From Pseudomonadota bacterium (GTDB lineage Bacteria > Pseudomonadota > Gammaproteobacteria > Xanthomonadales > Xanthomonadaceae), in NCBI GenBank assembly GCA_018242365.1, contig JAFECB010000006.1, positions 168,871-232,870 on the forward strand: 64,000 nucleotides of DNA, read 5' to 3'. Below the pieces are notes generated by a model, which saw nothing but the letters and a program-made list of their open reading frames with translations, was not told the DNA's origin and did no database searches. The position numbers and the translations under genes are program-made. How positions within the stretch are numbered: the stretch's first letter is position 1; each line of letters begins with the position of its first letter. Below are positions 42,776 to 52,713 of this stretch, piece by piece.

Positions 42776-43630
42776 TCACGCGCGAAGGAACGTCGCGATC
42801 ACCTCGGCCACCTGCGCCGGTTGTTGCATATGCAGGTGATGCCCGCCTTGCTGCACCACCATCCGTCCGTCCGGCAGCTGCGCCACCCGATGCTGGCGTG
42901 CGGCATCCGGCAAGTAAGGCTGCGGCGGATCGGCGAACAGCGCCAAGGTCGGGCACTCGATCCCGGCGAGCAGATCATCCACCTGGGCTTCGGTCATCCG
43001 CACCAAGGTCGGCAGGGTGAGCCGTGGATCGCTGCTCCAGACGTAGCCGCCCGGCACCTCGCGCAAGCCGCGTTCAACCAGTAACCGGACGAGATCTGCC
43101 TCCAGCCCGCTGCCCGGCACCCGCCCGGCCTGCATGCGCGCACGCACGGCGGTGTCGATGTCGGGGAACACGCGCAACTGCTTGCCCTTGATCGCTCGCT
43201 GCGCAGCTACCGCCTCGCGCAGGCGCAGATGGGTACGCGCCGGCGCCTCGGTCAGTACGCCCACGGCCTCGATCAGCGCCAAGCGCTCGATCCGCTGCGG
43301 GCAGGCTGCCGCCACCATGCAGGAAATCGCACCGCCCATCGAATGCCCAAGCAAACGGAAGCGCTCCCAGCCCAGGGCGTCGGCGGCATCCAGCACGGCG
43401 GCAATACTGCCGGCGAACGAATAGTCACTGCCGGCACCAAGGTGTGCGCTGCGCCCATGCCCGGGCAAATCGAGCGCCACCAGCTCGACGTCGTCCAAGA
43501 ATGGTGCCAGTGGCAGGAAGCTGGCGGCATTGTCCAGCCAGCCGTGCAGCGCCAGCACGCGCGGGCCTTGCCCATGATTGCGCAATGCGGACAACGAGCC
43601 CAGCGCGGTTTGCAGGGAAACTTCGCGCAT
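42776..43630 (-). CDS. Alpha/beta hydrolase
   Basis: 284 residues. The oxyanion segment is LALHGWLDNAASFLP, the catalytic Ser lies in LLGHSMGGAI (near 98), the acid probably in CPTLALFADPP, and the His in VQQGGHHLHMQQP near 268. The protein is an esterase/lipase-like hydrolase of the alpha/beta fold with an unknown substrate. The ATG at 43630 shares its A with the TGA of hemH, so translation is coupled to hemH. A longer frame upstream lies inside hemH and is not used. Confidence 0.85.
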   Translation of the reverse strand: MREVSLQTALGSLSALRNHGQGPRVLALHGWLDNAASFLPLAPFLDDVELVALDLPGHGRSAHLGAGSDYSFAGSIAAVLDAADALGWERFRLLGHSMGGAISCMVAAACPQRIERLALIEAVGVLTEAPARTHLRLREAVAAQRAIKGKQLRVFPDIDTAVRARMQAGRVPGSGLEADLVRLLVERGLREVPGGYVWSSDPRLTLPTLVRMTEAQVDDLLAGIECPTLALFADPPQPYLPDAARQHRVAQLPDGRMVVQQGGHHLHMQQPAQVAEVIATFLRA

Positions 43631-44598
43631 CAGATCCATCCTTCGTCGATGCGAGCCAATGCAGCCAGCGCATCGGCATGCGCATCGCCAGCATTCAGGC
43701 AGGGAATGTAACGCAGCGCATCGCCACCCGCGCCGCGGAAGGCTTCGGCATTCTGCATGGCAATTTCCTCCAGCGTTTCCAGGCAATCCACCGCAAAGCC
43801 CGGACAGGCCACGTCCACCGTGCGCACACCCTCACCGGCAAGCTGCTGCAATGTCGGCAGCGTATACGGCTGCAGCCAGCGCGCGCGCCCGAACCGCGAC
43901 TGGAAGGTCATCACGATGTCACTGCGCGCCATACCCAGCGCCTCGGCGATCGCACGTGTACTTGCTTCGCATTGCACCGCATACGGATCGCCACGCTCGA
44001 CCAGCCGCTGCGGTATTCCGTGGAATGACAGCAACAGACGTTCGCCGCGCCCATGCTTGTCCCAATGCGCGCGGATCGATGCGGCCACTGCAGTCGCCCA
44101 GACCGGGTCGGCGTGGTAGTCATGCAACATCTCCACCTGCATGCCGCCGCCGTGGCTCGAGATCGAATCGGCCACGCTGGCGGTGGTGGTGGTGGAATAC
44201 TGCGGATACAGCGGCAGCACGCGCACCTCGCGACAGCCGTCCGCGCGCAACCGTGCCAATACCGACGCCAGTGACGGCGTGCCGTAGCGCATCGCGTGGA
44301 CGACGGTTCGCTCCGGCAAGCGCTGCTGCACCGCGCTTGCCAATGCCGCCGTGTGCACCGCCAACGGCGAGCCATCCTGCATCCAGATATCCGCGTACTT
44401 GTGCGCGACCTTCGCGCTGCGCCGCGGCAGGACGACTCCGCGCAACAGCGGCAGCCACAGCCAGCGCGGCAGCTGCACCACCCGTGGATCGGACAGGAAT
44501 TCATCCAGATAGGCCGACACCGCCGCGGGCGTGGCGGCCTCCGGCGTGCCGAGATTGACGAGGATCAGCGCCGGCGGCGCTTCGGAAGGAGCGGACAT
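43630..44598 (-). CDS. hemH: Ferrochelatase
   Basis: 322 residues from the ATG at 44598. Conserved features are LILVNLGTPEA near the start, YLDEFLSDPRVV, VLPLYPQYSTTTTAS near 135, the catalytic His in LLSFHGIPQR near 190, and the metal-side CPGFAVDCLETLEEIA near 265. The enzyme inserts iron into protoporphyrin IX to make haem at the inner membrane. An ATG at 44604 is an alternative start (two residues more). The downstream hydrolase is translationally coupled. Confidence 0.93.
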   Translation of the reverse strand: MSAPSEAPPALILVNLGTPEAATPAAVSAYLDEFLSDPRVVQLPRWLWLPLLRGVVLPRRSAKVAHKYADIWMQDGSPLAVHTAALASAVQQRLPERTVVHAMRYGTPSLASVLARLRADGCREVRVLPLYPQYSTTTTASVADSISSHGGGMQVEMLHDYHADPVWATAVAASIRAHWDKHGRGERLLLSFHGIPQRLVERGDPYAVQCEASTRAIAEALGMARSDIVMTFQSRFGRARWLQPYTLPTLQQLAGEGVRTVDVACPGFAVDCLETLEEIAMQNAEAFRGAGGDALRYIPCLNAGDAHADALAALARIDEGWI

Positions 44599-44704
44599 GC
44601 GCATAGAATCGCATGCACGGCGGTGTTCGACCGGTTCGGCGGGGATTCATGGCCGCCGCGCGAGGATGCCGTCATCCCCCGCCCGCTTTCGACGGAGATC
44701 CACG

Positions 44705-45508
44705 ATGACTGCACGCCCCCTGCGCCTGACCTTGGCCCTTGCCGCCCTTCTCATCGCCACCAGCGCCGTCGCCGGTGAACACGAGGACACCCGCGCCGAC
44801 AACGCGCTGCGAGTGATGCGCGAGATCCAGGCGGTGCCGGACAATTCGATCCCGGATCGCCTGCTCGACGAAGCACGCGGGATCGTCGTCATCCCCGACA
44901 CCATCAAGGCCGGCTTCGTCATCGGTGGCCGCCGCGGGCTCGGGCTGATGTCGGTCAAGCGGCCCGACGGCACCTGGTCCAACCCGGTATTCGTCAAGCT
45001 CACCGGTGCCAGCGTCGGCTTCCAGGCCGGCGTGCAGTCGTCCGATGTCATTCTGGTGTTCCGCAGTGAGCGCGGGCTGGACAACATCATCAACGGCAAG
45101 ATCACCCTCGGCGCCGACGCCTCGGTCGCCGCCGGCCCGGTCGGCCGCAATGCCGCCGCTGCCACTGATGGCTCGCTGAAGGCCGAAATCTGGTCGTGGT
45201 CGCGCGCGCGCGGGCTGTTCGCCGGCGTCGCGCTGGACGGTGCCGCCCTGCAGATCGACCACAGCGCCAATCGCGGCGCGTATGGCTACGGCATCACCCC
45301 GCGCATGGTGTTCGAAGGCCGGACCCCGCAGCCGGCCTCGGGCCCGATCATCGCCTTCCGTGATGAATTGGAAGAAGCCACCAATGCCGCACGCAACAAC
45401 CGGCAGGGCAGTTCAGCTCCCGCGCCAGCAGCGGACGCGGCGCAGGCGCATCCGCTGGAATCCAGCGCCCCTGCCGCCAGCGACAGCCTGCCGCCGCCAC
45501 AGAAGTAA
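44705..45508 (+). CDS. SYLF/Ysc84-type lipid-binding secreted protein
   Basis: 267 residues from the ATG at 44705. A signal peptide (about 1-22, ending VAG) is followed by the SYLF domain (about 45-205), with LLDEARGIVVIPDTIKAGFVIGGRRG, ASVGFQAGVQSSDVILVF and SWSRARGLFAGVALDGAAL. The C-terminal 50 residues are Ala/Pro/Ser rich and look unfolded. Ysc84-type domains bind phospholipids in eukaryotes; the bacterial role is unknown, with an envelope site likely. It lies 54 bases upstream of tatA on the same strand. Confidence 0.82.
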   Translation: MTARPLRLTLALAALLIATSAVAGEHEDTRADNALRVMREIQAVPDNSIPDRLLDEARGIVVIPDTIKAGFVIGGRRGLGLMSVKRPDGTWSNPVFVKLTGASVGFQAGVQSSDVILVFRSERGLDNIINGKITLGADASVAAGPVGRNAAAATDGSLKAEIWSWSRARGLFAGVALDGAALQIDHSANRGAYGYGITPRMVFEGRTPQPASGPIIAFRDELEEATNAARNNRQGSSAPAPAADAAQAHPLESSAPAASDSLPPPQK

Positions 45509-45562
45509 ACCGTTGCCGGGGCCGCGCGTTAGAATATCGACAGTCAAACAAGCAGAACGATC

Positions 45563-45796
45563 ATGGGTGGTTTCAGCATCTGGCATTGGCTCATCGTGTT
45601 GGCCATCGCCCTCCTGATTTTCGGCACCAAGCGGCTGACCTCGGGCGCGCGTGATCTGGGCAAGGCCGTCAACGAGTTCAAGAAGGGCATGCGTGGCGAA
45701 GACGAGGCCACGCCCAACCCGCCGACGGCGCAAAACGGCAGTGGCGCGGCCACGCCGCCGCAGGATTCCGCCAACCGCGACAACGTCGTGCGCTGA
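45563..45796 (+). CDS. tatA: Sec-independent protein translocase subunit TatA
   Basis: 77 residues. The single membrane helix (about 3-20, [18 protein letters not shown]) is followed by the hinge and amphipathic helix [23 protein letters not shown] short disordered tail rich in Pro and Ala ends the protein. TatA forms the oligomeric pore of the twin-arginine pathway. A TAGAAT hexamer lies upstream at 45530-45535, a possible -10 box, but no -35 is clear. tatB follows 24 bases downstream. Confidence 0.93.
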   Translation: MGGFSIWHWLIVLAIALLIFGTKRLTSGARDLGKAVNEFKKGMRGEDEATPNPPTAQNGSGAATPPQDSANRDNVVR

Positions 45797-45820
45797 CGCC
45801 GCGAGGCGGAGGCATCGCCG

Positions 45821-46177
45821 ATGTTCGATTTTTCCTTCGGCGAGATGCTGGTGGTGGCGCTGGTGGCGCTGGTGGTGCTCGGCCCCGAGCGCCTGCCCAA
45901 GGCCGCGCGCTTTGCCGGCTTGTGGGTGCGCAAGGCGCGCGCGCAGTGGTATTCGATGAAGAACGAGCTGGAGCAGGAACTGGCCAGCGAAGAGCTGCGC
46001 CGTAGTCTGGCCGATGCCCGCACGACCCTCGAGGAATCGCACGCAAGCACGCTGGCGGCCGTAAGCGCAGCCAGCGATGCGCTGGAGGACGCTGCCTCGC
46101 CCACAGCCCCGCCTGCAAGCACGTCCCCGCCTGTCATCGTCAGCGAAGCCGGAGACCGTCGCGATGACCGAGGCTGA
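45821..46177 (+). CDS. tatB: Sec-independent protein translocase subunit TatB
   Basis: 118 residues. The start MFDFSFGEMLVVALVALVVLGPERLPKAAR is typical of TatB, with Glu8 in the membrane helix and the GPERLPK hinge. A longer amphipathic helix follows than in TatA. TatB and TatC form the receptor for twin-arginine signal peptides. Its end overlaps the tatC start by 14 bases, so the two are translationally linked. Confidence 0.93.
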   Translation: MFDFSFGEMLVVALVALVVLGPERLPKAARFAGLWVRKARAQWYSMKNELEQELASEELRRSLADARTTLEESHASTLAAVSAASDALEDAASPTAPPASTSPPVIVSEAGDRRDDRG

Positions 46178-46913
46178 CGGCGACGGCGAGCGCCCGCTGA
46201 TCACCCACCTGCTGGAGTTGCGCGCGCGCCTGTTGCGCGGTTTCGTCGGGCTGGGATTGGTGCTGGTCTGCCTGCTGCCGATGGCCAACCGGCTGTATGC
46301 GGAACTGGCCAAGCCGCTGCTGGCCAAATTGCCGGCGGGCAGCCACATCATCGCCACCCAGGTCGCCAGCCCGTTCTTCGCGCCGATGAAGCTGGCCTTC
46401 TTCGTCGCCCTGCTGGTATCGATGCCGTGGCTGCTCTACCAGCTGTGGGCCTTCGTCGCACCCGGCCTGTACCAGCGCGAGAAGAAACTGGCGCTGCCGA
46501 TCCTGTCCTCGGCACTGCTGCTGTTCTATGCCGGCTGCGCCTTCGCGTATTTCCTGGTGCTGCCGATGGTGTTCGGCTTCCTCACCCGGGTCACCCCGGA
46601 CGGTGTGGCGATGATGACCGACATCAGCGCCTATCTGGACTTCGTGCTGGTGTTGTTCCTCGCGTTTGGCCTGGCCTTCGAATTGCCGGTGGCGCTGGTG
46701 ATTCTTGCTTTGCTCGGCTGGATCACCCCGTCGCAACTGCGCGAGGGGCGTGGCTATGCGGTCGTCGGCATTTTCATCGTCGCCGCGGTGCTGACCCCAC
46801 CGGACGTGGTCAGTCAGCTGATGCTGGCGATCCCGATGTGCCTGCTGTACGAGGCGGGGATCATCGCGGCCCAGCTGGTCGCCCCGAGACCACGGACCGA
46901 TGTGGTCAGCTGA
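46164..46913 (+). CDS. tatC: Sec-independent protein translocase subunit TatC
   Basis: 249 residues with six membrane segments. The N-terminal HLLELRARLLRG motif, FFAPMKLAFFVALLVSMPWLLYQLWAF in overlapping parts, AFVAPGLYQREKK and the F/Y-rich VFGFLTRVTPDGVAMMTDISAYLDFVL region are conserved. TatC recognises twin-arginine signal peptides at the inner membrane. The ATG at 46164 lies inside the end of tatB. The RDD gene begins 14 bases before the tatC stop, which shows the four genes form one unit. Confidence 0.94.
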   Translation: MTEADGDGERPLITHLLELRARLLRGFVGLGLVLVCLLPMANRLYAELAKPLLAKLPAGSHIIATQVASPFFAPMKLAFFVALLVSMPWLLYQLWAFVAPGLYQREKKLALPILSSALLLFYAGCAFAYFLVLPMVFGFLTRVTPDGVAMMTDISAYLDFVLVLFLAFGLAFELPVALVILALLGWITPSQLREGRGYAVVGIFIVAAVLTPPDVVSQLMLAIPMCLLYEAGIIAAQLVAPRPRTDVVS

Positions 46914-47601
46914 GCGCAAGCCGGCTGGATTCTGGCTGCGGTACGCGGCCTGGTCGCTGGACGCCGCCTGTCTGCTGCCCCTGCTCCTGCTGTTGGGCAA
47001 GCCCATCATCGATGCAGCACTGGAACAGGCGAAGACGGCCATGCAGGTGCTGCAACTCGCCATGGCGCAGCAGCTCGACAACGCCACGGCAGAGCAGTCG
47101 CCCTTGACGATGACGCTTTCGCTGCTGTCCGATCCACGCACCCATGCGGGGGTTGAGCGCCTGTCCACGGCCCTGACCCACCTCGTCCTGCTGCCGCCGC
47201 TGCTCTACGCCGGGCTTGCCTGCCTGTGGTCGGTGGGATTCGAGTGTTCAGGCTGGCAGGCCACGCCCGGAAAACGCGTGTTCGGCCTGATCGTCACCGA
47301 CCGCAACGGCCAGGGCCTGCAACCGCTGCAAGCGCTGGTGCGCTTCGTTGCCGCAGGGCTGTCCTGGGTCACCCTCAACCTCGGTCACGCGCTGGTGCTG
47401 TTTGCACCCCATCTGGCCCTGCATGATCGCCTGAGCCAGACCCGCGTGCTGGTCGAATCCGGCAACGGCGCGTTGCCGTCGTGGGGGCGCGCATGGCTGC
47501 TGGTGCAGGGGCTGGCCGCGCTGGCTGGCACGGCGTGGCTGTTCATCGCGATGCGCGACTGGATGCAGGGCTTGCTGGCGCAGACGCTGTCCGGGATCTG
47601 A
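46900..47601 (+). CDS. RDD family membrane protein
   Basis: 233 residues with about five membrane segments. The RDD family sequence is visible in GFWLRYAAWSLDAACLLPLLLLL near the start and in WQATPGKRVFGLIVTDRNG near 125 (the GK...G motif), followed by ALVRFVAAGLSW. RDD proteins are of varied and mostly unknown function; some act as Na+/H+ antiporters. A central segment (50-85) is hydrophilic. It overlaps the end of tatC by 14 bases and is convergent with the next gene. Confidence 0.8.
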   Translation: MWSAERKPAGFWLRYAAWSLDAACLLPLLLLLGKPIIDAALEQAKTAMQVLQLAMAQQLDNATAEQSPLTMTLSLLSDPRTHAGVERLSTALTHLVLLPPLLYAGLACLWSVGFECSGWQATPGKRVFGLIVTDRNGQGLQPLQALVRFVAAGLSWVTLNLGHALVLFAPHLALHDRLSQTRVLVESGNGALPSWGRAWLLVQGLAALAGTAWLFIAMRDWMQGLLAQTLSGI

Positions 47602-47612
47602 CCCGATCCGCC

Positions 47613-48539
47613 TCAAGCCTCGAACTGATGCGGCGCCAGCTGCGCCGCCGGGGCTGCGCCGTCGCCGAAGGTGTCGCGCCAGGCCAGATAGGCAGCCCCC
47701 GCCACCAACACCAGCACCATCACCGCAAAGCCCATCATCACCACCGCCGCCAACAGGCTGCCCACGGCCGGATGCAACAGACCGCCCAGCAGGCCCATCA
47801 GGCCCGATACCAACACCGCCACCAGCCCGCCGACCAACACCGCGCCGAGAAACAGCACACCCGCCAGCAGATTGGCCGCCGCATTGCGTATGGCAGCCTG
47901 CAGCGCCGCCTTCAGGGCCTCGATCAGGCCGCACCCGGAGAACAGCATCAGCGGGATGGAGAACAGCAACAGGGCATAACTGAAGTAGTTGAAGAGCATC
48001 TGCACCACGAACAGCAGCCCTGGGTGCTGCGGACCCGTCATCACCGGCGTCCCACCCTGCAACACCACATTGACCGCCTTCATGTAGTCGCGCCAGTAAT
48101 CGGTCCCGGCCAGCGCCACCACCAAGCCGCCACCGACCACCGCCAGCACCACCTGGACCAGTCCCAGCCACGCCAAGCCCTGCCCACGCGCATTGCGCAG
48201 CGGAGCGAACAGATCGCGAGCGCGCACCGGCCGGCCGGACTCGGCCTCGCGCACCACGTGCATCAGGCCACCGAGCAGGATCGGCACCAGGAAGATGATC
48301 AGTAGCGTCATCGCCAAGGCCACCAGCATCAGCATCCGCATGTCCGGCAACTGGCCTTCGCGCGGCTCGCCGCCGACCAGCAAGGACAGCACCAGCGCCA
48401 TCACCAGCACCGCCGCGTACAAGGTGGCAATCAGGAGCATGGCCGCGCCGAACATCGCGCGCGGATTCTTCGCTCCCAGATCAATGGCCTGCTTGAACCA
48501 CACCAGCCCTTGACCGGCCGGCAGCCTGCGAATGTCCAT
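47613..48539 (-). CDS. BPSS1780 family membrane protein
   Basis: 308 residues. It begins MDIRRLPAGQGLVWFKQAIDLGAKNPR, the usual start of the BPSS1780 family, and has about six hydrophobic segments. The C-terminal half is rich in Gly, Ala, Val and Leu and includes AAVVMMGFAVMVLVLVAGAAYLAWRDTFG. Members are predicted multi-pass inner-membrane proteins of unknown function. It is convergent with the RDD gene and may be co-transcribed with the amidotransferase upstream (42 bases apart). Confidence 0.75.
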   Translation of the reverse strand: MDIRRLPAGQGLVWFKQAIDLGAKNPRAMFGAAMLLIATLYAAVLVMALVLSLLVGGEPREGQLPDMRMLMLVALAMTLLIIFLVPILLGGLMHVVREAESGRPVRARDLFAPLRNARGQGLAWLGLVQVVLAVVGGGLVVALAGTDYWRDYMKAVNVVLQGGTPVMTGPQHPGLLFVVQMLFNYFSYALLLFSIPLMLFSGCGLIEALKAALQAAIRNAAANLLAGVLFLGAVLVGGLVAVLVSGLMGLLGGLLHPAVGSLLAAVVMMGFAVMVLVLVAGAAYLAWRDTFGDGAAPAAQLAPHQFEA

Positions 48540-48581
48540 GTATCGTCCCGATCCAACCGCAACAGGATACCGGATGGCGGG

Positions 48582-49295
48582 TCAGCGCCGCGCGTGGCGC
48601 ACGAACCGCCGCAGCACCCGACGGGCATGCGGCGCGGCCCGCACATGCGCCAGCATGTCGCGCATGTTGCGCCCTTCTTCGGCCAGCACGGCACTGCGGG
48701 CAAGGATGTAGCCACGCATGTATTGGGTGCTGAACTCCGGATGGAACTGCACACCCCAGGCCGCGCGCCCCCAGCGGAATGCCTGGCAGGCATCGTGCGC
48801 ATTGAAGGCCAACACGCGCGCCTCCGATGGTGGCTGCAGCACGCTTTGCATGTGCGAGACCTGCGCCGACATCGTGGCGTCCACGCCTTGCAGCAGCGGA
48901 TCGTCCGCCGCCTCCGCGGCCAGCTGGACCCGCACCGTACCCAGTTCGCGCCCCTGCGGGTTGTCCGCCACGGTGCCGCCCAGCGCATAGGCGAGCAGCT
49001 GGTGGCCGTAGCAGATTCCGAGGATCGGCAACCCGGCGTGCGCGGCCTCGCGCAGCCAGTCGGCGCTGCGCTCGCTCCAGTCTAGGTGGTCGGTCACCAT
49101 CGCCGGCGAGCCGGTCACGAATACCCCGGCATAACCGTTGCGCGCGGGCAAGGCCGCACCCGCCTCCACGTTGACCACGTCAATGTCCGCCTGCCTCAGC
49201 CCGGCACCAACCCGGATCCAGTGGGCAAACTCACCATGGCGGCGCAGGCACAAGGTGGGACGGCCGGTCTGCAGGATCAGGAAGGGTGCGCTCAT
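48582..49295 (-). CDS. Class I glutamine amidotransferase (GMP synthase-like)
   Basis: 237 residues. The nucleophile elbow GICYGHQLLAYALGG has the catalytic Cys near 97. The His/Glu pair is in WGVQFHPEFSTQYMR near 180. This is a stand-alone class I amidotransferase of the type annotated GMP synthase-like. It may hydrolyse glutamine or a gamma-glutamyl compound. The ATG at 49295 is used; an ATG three codons upstream is possible. It is divergent from glyQ. Confidence 0.85.
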   Translation of the reverse strand: MSAPFLILQTGRPTLCLRRHGEFAHWIRVGAGLRQADIDVVNVEAGAALPARNGYAGVFVTGSPAMVTDHLDWSERSADWLREAAHAGLPILGICYGHQLLAYALGGTVADNPQGRELGTVRVQLAAEAADDPLLQGVDATMSAQVSHMQSVLQPPSEARVLAFNAHDACQAFRWGRAAWGVQFHPEFSTQYMRGYILARSAVLAEEGRNMRDMLAHVRAAPHARRVLRRFVRHARR

Positions 49296-49433
49296 GGCGG
49301 GCATTGTGCCCGCAATGCCCGTGCGTGTGGCCGCGACATCCCATGCACCATTCCACGCCGGGGCCAAGGCCGGGTGCCGCCCCAAGCAGACCCCCCCGTA
49401 TACTAGGCGGTCACCCCGTTGTCGCCGATCCCG

Positions 49434-50345
49434 ATGGCCGCCAATCGCGTTTCGATCACCTTCCAAGAACTCATTTCCCGCCTCAATGCCTACTGGGCCG
49501 AGCAGGGCTGCGTCCTGATCCAGCCGCTCGATCTTGAAGTCGGCGCCGGCACCTTCCACCCGGCCACCTTCCTGCGCGCACTTGGCCCGGAACCGTGGAA
49601 TGCCGCCTATGTGCAGCCCTCGCGCCGGCCCACCGATGGCCGCTACGGCGACAATCCCAATCGCCTGCAGCGCTATTACCAGTACCAGGTGGTGATGAAG
49701 CCCAGCCCCGACAACATCGTCGAGCTGTATTTCGAATCACTGAAAGCGCTCGGCATCGACCCACTGGTGCACGACCTGCGGCTGGTCGAAGACAACTGGG
49801 AATCGCCGACGCTCGGCGCCTGGGGCCTCGGCTGGGAAGTGTGGTTGAACGGGATGGAAGTCACCCAGTTCACCTACTTCCAGCAAGCCGGCGGGCTCGA
49901 ATGCCGGCCGGTGTTGGGCGAGATTACTTATGGACTGGAGCGCCTCTGCATGTACCTGCAGAACTGCGACAACGTCTACGACCTGGTGTGGACCTATGGC
50001 CCCGATGGGCTGCCGGTGAGCTATGGCGATGTCTACCACCAGAACGAAGTCGAGCAGAGCGCCTACAACTTCGAACACGCCAACGTTGAAGAAATGCTCC
50101 ACCGCTTCGACGCCTGCGAAGCCGAGGCGATGAAACTGGTCGAAGCCGGCCTGCCGCTGCCGGCGTATGAGCAAGTCACCAAGGCCTCGCATTCGTTCAA
50201 CCTGCTGGACGCGCGCCGCGCAATCTCCGTCACCGAGCGTCAGCGCTACATCCTGCGCGTGCGCAAACTGGCGCAGGCGGTGGCCGAAAGCTATTTCGCC
50301 CAGCGCGAGAAACTGGGTTTTCCCGGCCTACACAAGCAGGCATGA
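49434..50345 (+). CDS. glyQ: Glycyl-tRNA synthetase alpha subunit
   Basis: 303 residues from the ATG at 49434. The sequence is a near-complete match to bacterial GlyQ, with [15 protein letters not shown] near the start, [38 protein letters not shown] and [25 protein letters not shown]. The alpha subunit holds the class II catalytic core and works as an alpha2beta2 enzyme with GlyS. A TATACT at 49399-49404 may be the -10 box. A long inverted repeat separates it from glyS. Confidence 0.95.
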   Translation: MAANRVSITFQELISRLNAYWAEQGCVLIQPLDLEVGAGTFHPATFLRALGPEPWNAAYVQPSRRPTDGRYGDNPNRLQRYYQYQVVMKPSPDNIVELYFESLKALGIDPLVHDLRLVEDNWESPTLGAWGLGWEVWLNGMEVTQFTYFQQAGGLECRPVLGEITYGLERLCMYLQNCDNVYDLVWTYGPDGLPVSYGDVYHQNEVEQSAYNFEHANVEEMLHRFDACEAEAMKLVEAGLPLPAYEQVTKASHSFNLLDARRAISVTERQRYILRVRKLAQAVAESYFAQREKLGFPGLHKQA

Positions 50346-50350
50346 CACAA

Positions 50351-50449
50351 CTCCCTCCCCTTCAAGGGGAGGGCTGGGGTGGGGATGGTGTCAAAGGCCA
50401 AGCCGCCGCACACCATCCCCACCTAAATCCTCCCCTTGAAGGGGAGGAC
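50351..50449. repeat. Long inverted repeat between glyQ and glyS
   Basis: The left arm at 50351-50391 (CTCCCTCCCCTTCAAGGGGA...) and the right arm at 50408-50449 (CACACCATCCCCACC...) are inverted copies. Each arm also has its own inner palindrome (CTCCCCTTCAAGGGGAG). Transcribed RNA should fold into a long branched hairpin inside the glyQS message. The element has the shape of a dispersed Xanthomonadaceae palindromic unit. Confidence 0.75.
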
Positions 50450-50469
50450 TTCAAAGCACGAGGTTATCG

Positions 50470-52647
50470 ATGACCCACATGCAACCCCTCCTGATCGAAC
50501 TGGGCACCGAAGAATTGCCGGTCAAGGCATTGCCCGGTCTGGCGCAGGCCTTTTTCGATGGCGTGATTGCCGCGCTGGACAAGCGCGGCGTGGCGATCGA
50601 GCGCGGCGATGCCAAGCCGCTGTATTCGCCGCGCCGGCTCGCCGTGCTGTTGCCGGGCGTGGCCATGGAACAGCCCGCGCAGAGCTCCGAAGTCCTCGGC
50701 CCTTACCTCAACATCGCCCTCGACGCCGACGGCCAGCCAACCAAGGCGCTGCAAGGCTTTGCCGCCAAGGCCGGGGTGGCGTGGACGCAGCTTGAAAAAA
50801 CCACCGACGGCAAGGGCGAGCGCTTCGTCCATCGCGCGGTGACGGCAGGCGCGCTGACCATCGACCTGCTGCCCGCGGTGCTTGCAGACGCGCTGGCTGG
50901 CATGCCGATCCCCAAGCCGATGCGCTGGGGCGACCACGCCTATGGCTTCGCCCGCCCGCTGCACTGGCTGGTCATGCTGTTGGGCGGCACCGTGGTGACG
51001 GCGGAAGCACTCGGCATCCACGCCGGCCGCCATTCCCGTGGCCATCGCTTCCACGCACCGGGCGACATCAGCCTGAGCCAGCCGCAGGACTATGTGCAGG
51101 CCATGCGCAGCGCCTGCGTGCTGGTCGATCCGGACGAGCGGCGCGCGCGCATCGTCGCCGAGGTCGAGCGTGCGGCCACGGCCGTTGGCGGCCACGCACG
51201 CATCAGCGAGGACAACCTCGCCCAGGTGAACTGCCTAAACGAATGGCCGGTGGCGGTGGCCTGTGCGTTCGAACGCGCCTTCCTCGACGTACCGCAGGAA
51301 GCCCTGATCGAGACCATGGAGGTCAACCAGAAATTCTTCCCGGTGCTGGATGGCGAAGGCAGGCTCACCGAACACTTCATCGGCATTGCCAATATCGATT
51401 CCAAGGATCCTTCCGAGATCCGCAAGGGCTATGAACGCGTGATCCGCCCGCGTTTCGCCGATGCCAAGTTCTTCTTCGACGAAGATTTGAAACAGGGTCT
51501 CGAAGCGATGGGCGCAGGCCTTGCGACAGTGACCTATCAGGCCAAGCTTGGCAACATGCAAGAAAAGGTGGGTCGTGTGGCGGCGTTGGCGGAAGCGATT
51601 GCCGCTCAGGTCAATGCCGACCCAGCGGCCGCCAAGCGCGCAGCACTCCTGGCGAAGAACGATCTGCAAAGCCGCATGGTCAACGAATTCCCGGAACTGC
51701 AAGGCATCGCCGGTCGCTACTACGCGCAGCGGGCGGGCGAATCCGCGGAGGTGGCACTGGCCATCGACGAGGCATATCGCCCGCGGTTTGCCGCCGACGA
51801 TATCGCGGCATCGCAGCTCGGCAAAGTGTTGGCCATCTCCGAACGCCTGGACACCCTCGCCGGTGGGTTTGCCGCCGGCCTGAAGCCCACCGGCAACAAG
51901 GACCCGTTCGCACTTCGGCGCAATGCACTGGGGTTGGCGCGGACAGTGGTTGAGAGCGGCTACGACATCGATATCAAGTCGATGATTGGCTCTGCTCTCG
52001 ATCAGGTTTTCCAAGCAAAGCTATGGACATCGCTCGATGCCGTGGCCAAAGCCGCTAACGAAGCTGAAAAAAAGGGTGTCGCCGTTGAGCAACATCAATC
52101 CGCCGAAGGCATCGGTGGCGGCACACCCGGTCGAATCGAAGAACTCTACGCCTTCATCCTCGACCGCCTGCGCGGCTACTACGCCGACCGCGGTGTCCCG
52201 GCCACGCACTTCAACGCCGTCGCCGAGCTCAAACCGGCCTCGCTTTACGACTTCGACCGCCGCCTCGCCGCCATCGGCAGCTTCGCGCAATTGCCCGAAG
52301 CCGCCGCACTGGCCGCCGCCAACAAACGCATCGGCAATATCCTCAAAAAAGCCGACATCGCCATCCCGGCAATGGAAGACGCCGCGCTGCTGCGTGAACC
52401 TGCCGAGCTGGCGCTGGCCGAAGCGGTGGAAGCGGCCTACGCCGACACTGGCCAGGCGCTTGCGCAGGGCGACTACGTGACGGTGCTGACACGGCTGGCG
52501 CTGCTGCGCACGCCGGTGGATGCGTTCTTCGACGCGGTGATGGTCAATGCCGAGGATCCGACGATCCGCGCCAATCGCCTTGCCCTGTTGCAACGGCTGG
52601 CGCAGCGGCTGGGCAGCGTGGCGGCGATCGAGCTGTTGTCGGCCTGA
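50470..52647 (+). CDS. glyS: Glycyl-tRNA synthetase beta subunit
   Basis: 725 residues. The N-terminus [35 protein letters not shown], the [14 protein letters not shown] segment near 280 and [22 protein letters not shown] near 400 are all conserved. The C-terminal anticodon-binding part includes [21 protein letters not shown]. The region near residues 530-560 ([21 protein letters not shown]) is less conserved. The beta subunit binds the tRNA. An ATG at 50479 is an alternative start. It is in one operon with glyQ. Confidence 0.95.
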   Translation: MTHMQPLLIELGTEELPVKALPGLAQAFFDGVIAALDKRGVAIERGDAKPLYSPRRLAVLLPGVAMEQPAQSSEVLGPYLNIALDADGQPTKALQGFAAKAGVAWTQLEKTTDGKGERFVHRAVTAGALTIDLLPAVLADALAGMPIPKPMRWGDHAYGFARPLHWLVMLLGGTVVTAEALGIHAGRHSRGHRFHAPGDISLSQPQDYVQAMRSACVLVDPDERRARIVAEVERAATAVGGHARISEDNLAQVNCLNEWPVAVACAFERAFLDVPQEALIETMEVNQKFFPVLDGEGRLTEHFIGIANIDSKDPSEIRKGYERVIRPRFADAKFFFDEDLKQGLEAMGAGLATVTYQAKLGNMQEKVGRVAALAEAIAAQVNADPAAAKRAALLAKNDLQSRMVNEFPELQGIAGRYYAQRAGESAEVALAIDEAYRPRFAADDIAASQLGKVLAISERLDTLAGGFAAGLKPTGNKDPFALRRNALGLARTVVESGYDIDIKSMIGSALDQVFQAKLWTSLDAVAKAANEAEKKGVAVEQHQSAEGIGGGTPGRIEELYAFILDRLRGYYADRGVPATHFNAVAELKPASLYDFDRRLAAIGSFAQLPEAAALAAANKRIGNILKKADIAIPAMEDAALLREPAELALAEAVEAAYADTGQALAQGDYVTVLTRLALLRTPVDAFFDAVMVNAEDPTIRANRLALLQRLAQRLGSVAAIELLSA

Positions 52648-52713
52648 GCGTTCATTGATCGGTGCCGACCTGCGGAACCTCCGCCCACCACGGAGGTTCC
52701 ATAGAATGCGCGC

